Positions 1 through 8,955 of a DNA stretch of 64,000 nucleotides are shown one piece after another; within the stretch, counting starts at the first letter, position 1; every line of letters starts with the position of its first letter. The position numbers and the translations under genes are program-made. The notes below the pieces were generated by a model. That model searched no databases, was not told the origin of the DNA, and worked only from the letters and a program-made list of their open reading frames with translations. Origin of the DNA: Aegicerativicinus sediminis. Lineage in GTDB: Bacteria; Bacteroidota; Bacteroidia; Flavobacteriales; Flavobacteriaceae. Where the stretch lies: the NCBI RefSeq assembly GCF_015476115.1, contig NZ_CP064295.1, positions 676,001-740,000 on the forward strand, read 5' to 3'.

Positions 1-553
1 ACCCGTCAGCATTTTCTAATTTGGAATCAGCATTAAAATAAGAATCACAATTTAAAATATAATTATTCGAGGCCGCATCATCTAACTGAAGACCTGTATC
101 TGCACATTCATAAAAGCTACAAAATTCAACTTTATTATTGCTTCCCCTGATTTGAAGACCATTATCTCCAGCTTTGCGAATATCTAACCCCTTTATAACC
201 CAATTGTCAGCTTTTAAAACAATACCCTGGCTAGAGCCATCTTCTTTCAAAACAGAAAAATCCAGAATTGTCCTGCCTGATTTTGAACCGATTAAAAAAA
301 TCTTGTTTTGAGGTGTCCCTGAATTATTTATAAACAATCGCTCTGACATATTATACACACCGGAAACTAATTGTATTGAATCACCGGGTTGAGCCTTGTC
401 TAAAGCTTTTGCTAATTCTTGAGGAGTATTTGCTTCAACAAAATGATAAACTGATTGAGAATAACTTTTTAAACTGAAGGAACACGCAATAACAGAGGCA
501 ATTATTATTATAAATGAAATATACCTAGAAATAGTTTGATTTAAATCCATCAT
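1..553 (-). CDS. PL9-type pectate lyase, N-terminal part (runs off left edge)
   Basis: My own translation of the minus strand gives an open frame of about 184 codons that starts at the ATG at 553 and is still open at position 1. Residues 1-34 are a signal peptide (hydrophobic core near residues 12-26, ending close to SYSQ). From about residue 40 the repeats look like a right-handed parallel beta-helix. The stretch SYFNADSKLENADG at the edge matches the calcium-binding and active-site region of family 9 polysaccharide lyases, which cleave polygalacturonate by beta-elimination to unsaturated products. The catalytic lysine would lie outside the window, so activity cannot be confirmed. The start codon overlaps the GH43 stop by one base (TAATG), so this is the last visible gene of the depolymerisation operon. 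The alternative is another beta-helix protein without lyase activity. Confidence 0.75.
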   Translation of the reverse strand, partial: MMDLNQTISRYISFIIIIASVIACSFSLKSYSQSVYHFVEANTPQELAKALDKAQPGDSIQLVSGVYNMSERLFINNSGTPQNKIFLIGSKSGRTILDFSVLKEDGSSQGIVLKADNWVIKGLDIRKAGDNGLQIRGSNNKVEFCSFYECADTGLQLDDAASNNYILNCDSYFNADSKLENADG

Positions 554-2184
554 TAATCCTTTGTGATCCTAAACCAATCAAAATCTGCATATCCCCCTCT
601 TTTGCTTTCTGGCGTACTTATGGAAAACAATCCAACTTTAGCTCCAATCCATTTACCTGGTTTAGCTGTAAATTTTTGACCGAAAGAAGAAAACCTTTTT
701 CCATCTATGCTATAACTAAACCTACATTCAGCATTCGGGGCATTAACTTCAACCCGAAAGAAAATTTCATTTGAAGGAATTCTCATTTGCTCATTTGTTA
801 TTTCTTTTGCACCTTCAATGGCACCAATTGACTGTGTCTGCTCAATAAAATAACCATCTTTATCGTGAGACAAGGTTAAGGTGGCATAGTCCATTCCCAA
901 AACGACAAGCCCAGCTCGTTTGCCTGTTTCAGCTTCTTCTGGAACTAATTTCACTTTGGTTGTAGTCACAAAATTAGGAGCTGGAAATTTTTGCAATAAT
1001 AAATTCGGCACCGTCCATAAGTTTGGAGATTTATCAGGTGTTTTTATTGAAAAAAGGCGTAAAAAATTATTCCCCCTAAGTTTTGCGTACCAAACTACAT
1101 CAGGGTTGGCTTGCCATTGCCATTGAAGGCCAATGTCGTCACCAATAAACTCGTCCGTTTCTACTGGGGTAACCTTTTGAAATTTTTGATTTGTCTTTGG
1201 CTTTCTGTACGTAGAAACCGGTTCTCCAATTCCATTTCTATCTAGATCTTTTCCCATTATGGGCCAATCATTGACCCAGTTCATTGGTTGTAAATGTACT
1301 ACACGCCCATAGGCGTCAACATCTTGGAAGTGGTAAAACCAATCCTCCCCAAATAGTGTAGTTACCCATGCGCCTTGATGGGGACCATTTATATTTGTTG
1401 AACCTTGTTCAAGAACCACTTTCTCTTCATAAGGACCATAAATATCCTTGGATCTTAATACTAATTGCCAACCTGTTGCAACCCCTCCAGCTGGCGCAAA
1501 TATGTAATAGTAACCGTTTCGTTTATAAAACTTTGTTCCCTCAACTGTAGGATGATTTTCATGACCATCGAAGACATGAACTCCAGCATCTAACACTTTG
1601 GTTCCTTGCTCATTCATTTTATTAACAGTCACCAAGCTTTTTACTCCTCGTCTACTTCCCGCATAGGCATGAACTAGATAAGCTTTTCCATCATCATCCC
1701 AAAGAGGGCAAGGATCTATTAACCCCTTCCCTTCCATCACCAAAACTGGAGAATCCCATTGGCCAAAGGGATCTTTTGTCTTTACCATGTAAATACCAAA
1801 GTCCGGATCTCCCCAATAAATGTAAATTTCATTTTTATGATAGCGAATACTTGGAGCCCAAACGCCATTACCATGCTGTGGAGTATTAAAAATATCGGTT
1901 GGCACCTGTTCAGGAAGAGCGTAATTAATCAATTGCCAATTAATCATGTCCTTGGAATATAAAATTGGAAGCCCCGGAGCGCAATTAAAACTAGACGCAG
2001 TCATATAAAAATCATCACCTACTCTAACTACATCAGGATCTGAATAATCTGCATATATGATAGGATTTGTATAAGTTCCATCTCCATTATCTGCAACCCA
2101 AACATCTGAAAAATATGTGGTTGAGGTTTGGGCCCAAATGGAAATAGGAACCAGAAAAAAGAATAGTATGGATGAAAATTTCAT
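553..2184 (-). CDS. Secreted GH43 glycoside hydrolase with C-terminal beta-sandwich
   Basis: The 543-residue product has a cleavable signal peptide (residues 1-19, ending in WAQ) and an N-terminal five-bladed beta-propeller of family GH43. The three expected acidic residues are visible: general base D49 in YSDPD, pKa modulator D157 in GLIDPC, and general acid E215 in HPTVEG. From about residue 345 a concanavalin-like beta-sandwich follows, as in beta-xylosidase/arabinofuranosidase members of this family. It should remove alpha-L-arabinofuranose or beta-D-xylose side groups from pectin; the exact sugar cannot be read from the sequence. The gene lies 5 bases after the GH105 gene and overlaps the next lyase start, so it is co-transcribed with the depolymerisation operon. 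The protein probably acts in the periplasm or outside the cell. Confidence 0.9.
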   Translation of the reverse strand: MKFSSILFFFLVPISIWAQTSTTYFSDVWVADNGDGTYTNPIIYADYSDPDVVRVGDDFYMTASSFNCAPGLPILYSKDMINWQLINYALPEQVPTDIFNTPQHGNGVWAPSIRYHKNEIYIYWGDPDFGIYMVKTKDPFGQWDSPVLVMEGKGLIDPCPLWDDDGKAYLVHAYAGSRRGVKSLVTVNKMNEQGTKVLDAGVHVFDGHENHPTVEGTKFYKRNGYYYIFAPAGGVATGWQLVLRSKDIYGPYEEKVVLEQGSTNINGPHQGAWVTTLFGEDWFYHFQDVDAYGRVVHLQPMNWVNDWPIMGKDLDRNGIGEPVSTYRKPKTNQKFQKVTPVETDEFIGDDIGLQWQWQANPDVVWYAKLRGNNFLRLFSIKTPDKSPNLWTVPNLLLQKFPAPNFVTTTKVKLVPEEAETGKRAGLVVLGMDYATLTLSHDKDGYFIEQTQSIGAIEGAKEITNEQMRIPSNEIFFRVEVNAPNAECRFSYSIDGKRFSSFGQKFTAKPGKWIGAKVGLFSISTPESKRGGYADFDWFRITKD

Positions 2185-2189
2185 TAGGA

Positions 2190-3446
2190 TTATTTATCCA
2201 ATTCTAGGCTCGCTAAGATGAATGGACCTGTACCTTTTGGATCATTCGCTCGTATTGTTTCGTTTATATAATATTCGAAAGTGCCATCTCTATATGGGTT
2301 ACCCCCAAGGCCTGCAACGGCGCAACATTTATTCAGATTTACTATACCTTGTTCATCTACGGTAATAAATTGTTTTTGTATTCCATCATAGGCTTTAAGG
2401 GCAGTTTCCATGAAACCTTCGGGCAAATGACCCTTCTTTACACCTTTGGCTAAAGTATATGTAAACATGCAACTACCGGTTGCCTCGAGGTAATTACCTT
2501 CTCTTCCAGCCTGATCTAAAACTTGGTACCAAACACCAGTAGAGTCTTGATATTTAACAATTGCCTCAGCATATTGGTTTAAATAATTTTTTATACGCCC
2601 ATATCCAGGATGAGAATTAGGCAAATAATCCAAAACATCAACCAAGGCCATTCCATACCATCCCATTCCTCTTGACCAAAAGTTTTTAGAAAGCCCCGTT
2701 TCTTTGTCGGCCCATTTTTGCTCTCGGCTCTCATCCCAACCATGATAATATAGCCCTGTTTCAGGATCCTTATTATACTTTTCTATTAAATCGAATTGTA
2801 AAACAATATGGTCGTAAACCTTGTTTGCCTTTTCACCTTGCAAAAAGGATTGGGCATATTTTGCATGAAATGGCTCAGCCATGTAAACACCATCTAGCCA
2901 CATCTGGTACGGATAAATCTTTTTATGCCAATAACCTCCTTCTGAAGTTGTAGGTTGACCTTCCATTTGCTTATGAAGGGTATCCATAGCTTTCAAGAAT
3001 CTCGGTTCCTTAGTAATTTCGTATAGATAATAAATGGCATCACCAGATTTTATCATATCCAAATTGTAATTACTAAGCTTGTATGTATCTATTTCTCCAT
3101 CCTCCTTCACCATTCTATTACCATAATCGTAGATATAGTCATAAATCTTTTGGTTACCGTAGAGTTCATAGACCTTCGACATAGCCTGCAAAACCAATCC
3201 ATTTGTATAACTCCATCTCGGTTCATCTCTAAAATCTAACAGTGTAGGGTCAGGAAATCGATGAATTTCGGACAAAGCCATTCTTTGAGACCATTTCAAG
3301 TTTTCTGCTACAATCTTGGTCTCTTCGGAACTTACAGAAGCTTCTTCTTTTCCATTATTCTTACAACCTAGAACCAAAAAAATGGTTAAACTAAGCGCAA
3401 AAATCTTGATTAATCTTATTTTTTTAATCAAATCAAGGTTATTCAT
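2190..3446 (-). CDS. GH105 unsaturated uronyl hydrolase lipoprotein
   Basis: This 418-residue protein carries a lipoprotein signal peptide (lipobox FLVLGC, Cys28) and an alpha/alpha-barrel of the GH88/GH105 type. The two catalytic aspartates of YteR-like enzymes are recognisable as D130 in NYNLDMI and D175 in MWLDGVY. Such enzymes hydrate and split the terminal 4,5-unsaturated galacturonate left by pectate lyases, releasing 5-keto-4-deoxyuronate, the substrate of the KduI encoded upstream. The start overlaps the DUF4861 gene by 8 bases, implying translational coupling. Substrate could be unsaturated galacturonyl-rhamnose (YteR/YesR type) or unsaturated oligogalacturonate; the homogalacturonan context favours the latter, but this is inference. 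Confidence 0.9.
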   Translation of the reverse strand: MNNLDLIKKIRLIKIFALSLTIFLVLGCKNNGKEEASVSSEETKIVAENLKWSQRMALSEIHRFPDPTLLDFRDEPRWSYTNGLVLQAMSKVYELYGNQKIYDYIYDYGNRMVKEDGEIDTYKLSNYNLDMIKSGDAIYYLYEITKEPRFLKAMDTLHKQMEGQPTTSEGGYWHKKIYPYQMWLDGVYMAEPFHAKYAQSFLQGEKANKVYDHIVLQFDLIEKYNKDPETGLYYHGWDESREQKWADKETGLSKNFWSRGMGWYGMALVDVLDYLPNSHPGYGRIKNYLNQYAEAIVKYQDSTGVWYQVLDQAGREGNYLEATGSCMFTYTLAKGVKKGHLPEGFMETALKAYDGIQKQFITVDEQGIVNLNKCCAVAGLGGNPYRDGTFEYYINETIRANDPKGTGPFILASLELDK

Positions 3447-4488
3447 CGGAATCTAAGTTGTTTAATAAATCCTTTATATAAGAATTAAATTCCTCATCGG
3501 ATTTTATACCATTTGGTTCCTGTTCCCAAGCACCTAACAGGTAATATGTAATTGTAGATGTTGTAGGTTTAAAGACCACTAATTGGTCAAACTCACCTTC
3601 TTTTACGGCCTCAACCTCACCCACTTTGTAAATAATTGCCATGCCTAGTTTGTCAGTTTCACTAACCAAAGTTTGGTTTCCATATGTATAAATTGCTCCC
3701 CATTCACCAGATTGGCTATTCATTTGCATCATAGGGATTTCCGGAAATTTAACGATTCCTGTAACCAAACCAGAGATTTCTTTAAATGGAGTTAATTCAA
3801 CTTTGGTCTCTCTTCCTTCAGGAAAAATAGATAAATCAGCACTTAGATTAATTGTATCCTCCGCAGTTACCCAATCAGTATAATCAATAGAGACTTTAGA
3901 CTCGATCGAATTGTTAGAGATTTCAGCTTTGGTTTCACCTACGACATTAAAATGCACAACTGAATCATTTACCAAACGACCAAAACCACCAATACCCATA
4001 GATTTTCCAGCTTTTAAGATATCCTGCCCCCAATCTGAAGGCTCGTGATAGGAGTCAAAACCATCTTGACCCACATATGGTAGAACCATTGAATCGACCT
4101 TCTTTCCGTAAATATCTATTGCATTTCGCCAATCTAAATAGAGTCTGTAACCAATATTTTTATTTTCCCAACCTGGCCCTTCATAACGTATGTACCAAGC
4201 ATGGTCTGTGTGCTCCTTTGGCACCGTTAATTGATCGACATTTTTAAAGGAAGTTCCTCCTATATATTCCTTATGACCTTTGGATCCATCAACCCATTCA
4301 CCACCTTCAGCAATAGAAATTTCTGCATAGGTAGACGATGGCGCAGGGGACTCTTCTACTCCTATCGCCTCATTATCCTCTTTCTTTTCTTCATTTTTAC
4401 AATTAAAAACGACAACAGTCAGCGCAAGAATTAAAATATAGTTGGATATTTTAATTCGGAACAATTTAGGTGTATTAATATTTTTCAT
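3439..4488 (-). CDS. DUF4861 family lipoprotein
   Basis: The 349-residue protein has a lipoprotein signal (VVVFNC, Cys30) followed by an acidic linker and a beta-rich domain that I recognise as DUF4861. This family is found next to pectin enzymes in Bacteroidota and has no function I can assign. Aromatic and charged clusters such as WYIRYEGPGWENKNIGYR and DWRNAIDIYGKK are typical of its core and would suit sugar binding or a side-chain-directed enzyme. It is sandwiched between GH28 (14-base overlap) and GH105 (8-base overlap), so it should be made in fixed proportion to both. I therefore infer a periplasmic or surface role in oligogalacturonide processing. Confidence 0.75.
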   Translation of the reverse strand: MKNINTPKLFRIKISNYILILALTVVVFNCKNEEKKEDNEAIGVEESPAPSSTYAEISIAEGGEWVDGSKGHKEYIGGTSFKNVDQLTVPKEHTDHAWYIRYEGPGWENKNIGYRLYLDWRNAIDIYGKKVDSMVLPYVGQDGFDSYHEPSDWGQDILKAGKSMGIGGFGRLVNDSVVHFNVVGETKAEISNNSIESKVSIDYTDWVTAEDTINLSADLSIFPEGRETKVELTPFKEISGLVTGIVKFPEIPMMQMNSQSGEWGAIYTYGNQTLVSETDKLGMAIIYKVGEVEAVKEGEFDQLVVFKPTTSTITYYLLGAWEQEPNGIKSDEEFNSYIKDLLNNLDSDE

Positions 4489-5893
4489 TGTTAATTAAGG
4501 TATTAATGAAATTAATTGGTTCGCAATTTTCTACAGACAATGGTGTATCAACATTTTTTATGATGACATTTTTTAGCGTTACTTTTTTAACAGGCAACTT
4601 TTCTCTTCCCTTTATCAATACTCCATATTTACCACCATTTTCTACCCTTACATCTTCTAGGTTTATATTTTGAATTCTTGGCAAATATTCACCCTCTTGG
4701 TTGGCGTAAATACCATAATAAGTATTTATTCGTAAAACCGCTTCCTTCACCTGACCCACTTCGATATTCTTCACATATACATTTTCAACAAATCCTCCTC
4801 TTAAAGTATTTGTTTTGATACGAATGGCACGATCTAGATTTGGGCTATCCATTTTGCAATTTCTAACAAAAACATTCCTTACCCCAGCTGAAATTTCACT
4901 GCCCATAACCACGCCGCCATGCCCATCTTTCATTTCACAATTTTCTACCACAATATTTTCACTTGGCATAGCCACTCTCCTACCGTCATTATTTCTTCCA
5001 GATTTTATGGCTATACAATCATCTCCGGTATCAAACACACAATTAGTTATATGAACATTTTTGGAATATTCCGGATCGCATCCATCATTATTAGGCCCAT
5101 GGCTACTCACTGTTACCCCGTCCACAGTTACATTCGTACATTTCAGAGGATGCATAACCCAAAATGGCGCATTTGTAAAGGTTACATCCTTTACCAAAAC
5201 ATTTGTGCATTCAAAAGGTTCAAAAAATAAAGGTCGTAGTTGATGACCTTCTCCAAAGACTCGATCTTCCACAGGAGTTTGTTCCTCATTCATTGTTCGA
5301 AGACGAGGCAAATTTTGAAGATCAATTTGTTTAACGTCTCCTTCTTTATAACCATAAGAATCCTTTCCGCACCAAGGCCACCAATTATCATTACCAGCCT
5401 GCCCATTCAATATTCCTTTGCCTGTTAAGGCAATATTCCGTTGGTTTTTGGCATAAATTAAAGGCGAATAATTCATTAATTCCACACCTTCATAAGAGGT
5501 ATGCACCACAGGCAAATAATCATTATGATTTTTACTGAATAGTATTTCTGCCCCTTCGGACACATGGAAATTAACGTTACTTCTTAGATGAATTGGCCCA
5601 GTTAAAAATTTACCTGCAGGCACAACCACCATCCCTCCACCTTTAGCATTACAATCATCAATTGCCTTCTTAAAGGCTACAGTATTTAAAAATTCACCGT
5701 CACCTATAGCTCCATAATCGATGACGTTAAAAGTTTTATCTGGAAATTCTGGAACAGCAATACTTTTTACAATGGCATCGGCAGTAAGCCAAGCATCATT
5801 AGCATTATTTGTGCTCTCCTTGGTTTTACAGCCAACAAACACAATAACCGACAATGCAATGACCGCCGATTTTAATTTAGTTAGTGAATTCAT
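4475..5893 (-). CDS. GH28 polygalacturonase lipoprotein
   Basis: A beta-helix glycoside hydrolase of family 28, which hydrolyses alpha-1,4-galacturonan. The expected active-site motifs are present: NND (258-260) and D263 in GPNNDGCD, the pair D281-D282 in TGDD, H315 in GHGG, and RIK (338-340). An aromatic insertion around WWPWCGKDSYGY is common in exo-acting Bacteroidota members, so exo-release of galacturonate is my preferred reading. I chose the ATG at 5893. The longer frame starting at 5908 uses TTG and lies inside the candidate operator at 5904-5917. From the ATG, a lipobox FVGC places the lipid-carrying Cys at residue 22. It is the first gene of the operon GH28-DUF4861-GH105-GH43-PL9. 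Confidence 0.92.
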   Translation of the reverse strand: MNSLTKLKSAVIALSVIVFVGCKTKESTNNANDAWLTADAIVKSIAVPEFPDKTFNVIDYGAIGDGEFLNTVAFKKAIDDCNAKGGGMVVVPAGKFLTGPIHLRSNVNFHVSEGAEILFSKNHNDYLPVVHTSYEGVELMNYSPLIYAKNQRNIALTGKGILNGQAGNDNWWPWCGKDSYGYKEGDVKQIDLQNLPRLRTMNEEQTPVEDRVFGEGHQLRPLFFEPFECTNVLVKDVTFTNAPFWVMHPLKCTNVTVDGVTVSSHGPNNDGCDPEYSKNVHITNCVFDTGDDCIAIKSGRNNDGRRVAMPSENIVVENCEMKDGHGGVVMGSEISAGVRNVFVRNCKMDSPNLDRAIRIKTNTLRGGFVENVYVKNIEVGQVKEAVLRINTYYGIYANQEGEYLPRIQNINLEDVRVENGGKYGVLIKGREKLPVKKVTLKNVIIKNVDTPLSVENCEPINFINTLINNEKY

Positions 5894-5903
5894 AATATAA
5901 ATC

Positions 5904-5917
5904 TGCAATCGATTACA
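5904..5917 (-). promoter_or_regulatory. Candidate LacI-type operator before the GH28 operon
   Basis: The 14-mer TGCAATCGATTACA is a near-perfect palindrome around AATCGATT and ends 10 bases before the GH28 start codon. A -7-like box (TATATTTT on the minus strand, 5921-5928, one mismatch to TAnnTTTG) lies just upstream, so a bound repressor would block the promoter or early transcript. The same motif occurs before the LacI gene, kduI and susC. Confidence 0.75.
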
Positions 5918-6293
5918 ATAAAAATATAAAAGCTTTGTGATATGGCATAATAATTTGAATAAAAAGAGAATTTTTCTATCATATTTAACATCTAGATTAT
6001 TATTTCATACACATTGAAACGTTTTAAACGTGAATATTCTGGATTTAATTTGGGAATTAATCCATTTCTCATTGATAAAGAGCAACAAAGCAATAAATTC
6101 TTTGAAAAAACTGTTTTTTAACTTGACGGTTAAGGATCAGAAATGCTCGATTAACCATTTTTTTTTGTAATCGATTACGAAAACTATTTCATTTTAACCT
6201 TTTGGTATAAAAATTTACCTATTTTAGAGAAGTAAAAATATAGCTCAAATTGCTGATTTACTAATATCGGTCAATTTTTTTAATGAATGTTCA
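5918..6293. promoter_or_regulatory. Divergent control region between GH28 operon and LacI gene
   Basis: About 375 bases without a gene. It contains a strong operator copy at 6166-6179 (listed separately), a half-site-like CTCGATTAAC near 6147-6156, and a separate inverted repeat ACGTTT-T-AAACGT at 6019-6031 that could be a second regulator's site. The rest is very A+T rich. I see no convincing TAnnTTTG box for the LacI gene, so its promoter position is unresolved. Confidence 0.55.
6166..6179 (+). promoter_or_regulatory. Candidate LacI-type operator upstream of the regulator gene
   Basis: TGTAATCGATTACG contains the perfect 12-base palindrome GTAATCGATTAC. It lies about 115 bases before the regulator's ATG and about 270 bases from the GH28 start. 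This suggests autoregulation and possibly DNA looping with the site at 5904-5917. Confidence 0.7.
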
Positions 6294-7316
6294 ATGAGGA
6301 AGAGGGAAAAAGTTACAATTTATGACATTTCCAAAAAATTAAATATAAGTGCTGCAACAGTTTCACGTGCTTTAAATGGCAATCCAAATATTAGCGAGAA
6401 AACTCGCGATTTGGTAATGAAAACGGCAGAGGAAATGAATTACAAGCAGAACCGATTAGCACAGGCGCTAAAAAAAGGCAAAACAAATACTGTTGGCGTT
6501 ATAGTACCCTACATTGATCGTAATTTCTTTTCTTCGGTTATTAGAGGTATTGAAGAGGAATTGACTGGTCACGGTTATTATGTAATTATTTCGCAATCTC
6601 ATGAAGATGCAAAAAATGAGGTTAATCAGTTAAATGCGCTGCTGAACACTCAAATTGATGGAATTTTTATGTCCGTATCTAAAAATACGCGTAACGGCGA
6701 TCACATCAGAAAAGCAATCGAAGAGAAAACACCTGTAATCTTCTTCGATAGGAAATTAGACATCCCGGGAGTGAGTTCTGTAGTAATCGATGACTTCAAA
6801 GGCGGCTATATTTCTACTGACCATTTATTGAAAAAAGGCTGTAAACATATTGCCTGTTTTATAGGAAATATGGAATTAGAAATTTACCAAAACCGTTTCA
6901 AAGGTTATAAGGCTGCACTAGAACATCACGGAATTCCTTATCTAGAAGAACTTGTTGTACAGACTAATAGTAAAATAGAATCAGGTATAGAAGCCGTTAA
7001 CAAACTTTGGCAAGGCTCAGTAATCCCAGATGCTATTTTTGCAACCAGTGATTATGCTGCCTTAGGTGCAATTCAACAATTAAAAGCCATAGGAATAAGA
7101 ATACCTGAAGATGTTTGTGTTGTTGGATTCAGTAATGAGCCATTTACAAAATATCTAGATTCCCCCTTATCATCGGTTGACCAAACTCCACATTTAATGG
7201 GAAAAATTGCAGCCCAGGTATTTTTGGAACAAGTTAATGGCTCTAAAGAGTTAACGATAGAGAAGAAAGTGGTGTTGTCCCCTGAACTAATTGCCAGGGA
7301 ATCCTCTAATCGTTAA
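6294..7316 (+). CDS. LacI-family transcriptional regulator of the pectin regulon
   Basis: A 340-residue LacI/GalR regulator. Residues 7-27 form the helix-turn-helix (VTIYDISKKL followed by SAATVSRALNG), the hinge helix lies near RLAQALKKGKT, and residues 60-340 form the periplasmic-binding-protein-like effector domain starting VGVIVPYIDRNFF. It is the only regulator in the locus, is divergent from the GH28 operon and converges with uxaA (gap 19 bases). With four matching operators nearby, it very likely controls the four units. The effector is unknown; galacturonate, KDG or a 5-keto-4-deoxyuronate derivative are candidates by analogy with KdgR/ExuR-type systems. LacI control of a SusC/SusD locus, instead of a hybrid two-component or sigma/anti-sigma system, is notable. 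Confidence 0.93.
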   Translation: MRKREKVTIYDISKKLNISAATVSRALNGNPNISEKTRDLVMKTAEEMNYKQNRLAQALKKGKTNTVGVIVPYIDRNFFSSVIRGIEEELTGHGYYVIISQSHEDAKNEVNQLNALLNTQIDGIFMSVSKNTRNGDHIRKAIEEKTPVIFFDRKLDIPGVSSVVIDDFKGGYISTDHLLKKGCKHIACFIGNMELEIYQNRFKGYKAALEHHGIPYLEELVVQTNSKIESGIEAVNKLWQGSVIPDAIFATSDYAALGAIQQLKAIGIRIPEDVCVVGFSNEPFTKYLDSPLSSVDQTPHLMGKIAAQVFLEQVNGSKELTIEKKVVLSPELIARESSNR

Positions 7317-7335
7317 TAAGTTTTAAATATTAACC

Positions 7336-8946
7336 CTATAAAGAAACTCCCCTTTTCCAAGGTATAAAGTCATTTTGATTATTGAGATCTGCCTTGGCTT
7401 TAATCGTACCACTAGCCACGTCTATAATATACTCCAAAAGCTCTTCTCCCATCTCCTCAATAGATTTTTCACCGCGGATTACTGGCCCTGAATCTACATC
7501 AATAATATCTGGCATCTTCCTCGCCAATTCAGAATTAGAGGATAATTTAATCACTGGTGCAATTGGATTTCCTGTAGGAGTCCCTAATCCGGTAGTAAAC
7601 ACAACAATATTAGCCCCCGAACCTACCATCGCAGTAGTACTTTCTACATCATTACCAGGAGTACATACTAGATTCAATCCTGGTTTTGTTACATACTCTC
7701 CATAGTCTAAAATATCTTGAATTGGTGAAGTACCTCCCTTTTTGGCAGCACCAGCAGATTTCATTGCGTCAGTGATTAATCCGTCTTTTATATTTCCAGG
7801 AGATGGATTCATATCAAATCCTGAACCAGATGCTTCGGCAGCATCTTCATAGGCCCTCATTAAACCCAAAAACTTTTCGGCTTTATCGTCATCCACGCAA
7901 CGGTTAACTAGTTCCTGTTCAACGCCACATAGCTCAGGAAATTCTGAAAGAATTGGGGATCCCCCTAAAGCAGCCAATATATCAGAAGCATAACCTAAAG
8001 CAGGATTGGCCGAAATTCCAGAAAAGCCATCAGATCCACCACATTCTAGACCTAATTTAAGTTTAGAGAGCGGTGCAGGCTTTCGTTGAATATCATTAGC
8101 CTTTTTAATCTCCACAAATGCATCTTTGATGATTGTATTCAGCATATCATCTATGGTTCCCATTTGCTGCTGCTCATAAATAAGTATTGGTTTCTTTACC
8201 TCAGAATTGATGGCTTTCAAGGAATTTTTAAAAATATCAACTTGAAGGTTTTGACATCCTAAACTTAGAACAGTTGCACCAGCAACATTAGGATTATTAA
8301 CGTAGCCTGCTAACAATTTGGAAAGGGATAACGCATCTTGACGAATTCCTCCACACCCCCCTTGATGGGTTATAAATTTAACTTCAACATTCTCAAAAAT
8401 TGCATTTTCTTCAGTTTGCTCAATAGGGGAGTCAGATTTGCCTCCAATCAAATTCCGCAGTAGTTGGCGCTGTTTATAGGTTTTATGGAAGGATAATTCC
8501 GTTTCAAAAACATCCTTTAAAATTTCAATGTTTCTATTCTCACAAAATACTAATGGAAAAAATAACCAAACATTATTAGTGCCAACTTGACCATCTTCCC
8601 TATGATAGCCCATAAATGTGCGGTCCTTCCACTTAGAAATATCAGGTGGAGTCCAATTTACAGTTTCGGTTTTCCCGGTTGTAACGCTAGCCTGATGTTG
8701 CACATTTTTAGTAGTTAAACTACCGCCCTTGGGGATTAGCGAAGTTGCTTTTCCTACCAAAACTCCGTACATAAAAATTTGGTCACCTTCATTAAGGTCA
8801 ACCAAGGCAACTTTATGTTTTGCCTTTATATCATTTAAAATGATTATCTCCTTTTCATTTACAACTATCCTATCACCCTGGTATAAATCTATTAGGGCAA
8901 CTGCCACATTATCGGAGGGATGTACTGTAATAAGTTTCGCTTTCAT
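7336..8946 (-). CDS. uxaA: Altronate dehydratase
   Basis: The 536-residue protein has an N-terminal SAF domain (about residues 1-75) and then the altronate/galactarate dehydratase core, beginning near GYHREDGQVGTNN. It dehydrates D-altronate to 2-keto-3-deoxygluconate, the meeting point of the galacturonate branch with the KduI/KduD branch. It is the last gene of the ten-gene catabolic operon, 9 bases after uxaB. The gene has an ATG at 8946. Galactarate dehydratase (garD) is the only serious alternative, and the neighbouring uxaB and uxaC make altronate far more likely. Confidence 0.93.
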   Translation of the reverse strand: MKAKLITVHPSDNVAVALIDLYQGDRIVVNEKEIIILNDIKAKHKVALVDLNEGDQIFMYGVLVGKATSLIPKGGSLTTKNVQHQASVTTGKTETVNWTPPDISKWKDRTFMGYHREDGQVGTNNVWLFFPLVFCENRNIEILKDVFETELSFHKTYKQRQLLRNLIGGKSDSPIEQTEENAIFENVEVKFITHQGGCGGIRQDALSLSKLLAGYVNNPNVAGATVLSLGCQNLQVDIFKNSLKAINSEVKKPILIYEQQQMGTIDDMLNTIIKDAFVEIKKANDIQRKPAPLSKLKLGLECGGSDGFSGISANPALGYASDILAALGGSPILSEFPELCGVEQELVNRCVDDDKAEKFLGLMRAYEDAAEASGSGFDMNPSPGNIKDGLITDAMKSAGAAKKGGTSPIQDILDYGEYVTKPGLNLVCTPGNDVESTTAMVGSGANIVVFTTGLGTPTGNPIAPVIKLSSNSELARKMPDIIDVDSGPVIRGEKSIEEMGEELLEYIIDVASGTIKAKADLNNQNDFIPWKRGVSL

Positions 8947-8955
8947 GTAAAATAG

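Noticed and set aside
553-2184. Type IX secretion C-terminal tag on the GH43 enzyme
   Set aside because: The C-terminus ends in the beta-sandwich with no conserved tag motif, so export by this route is not supported.
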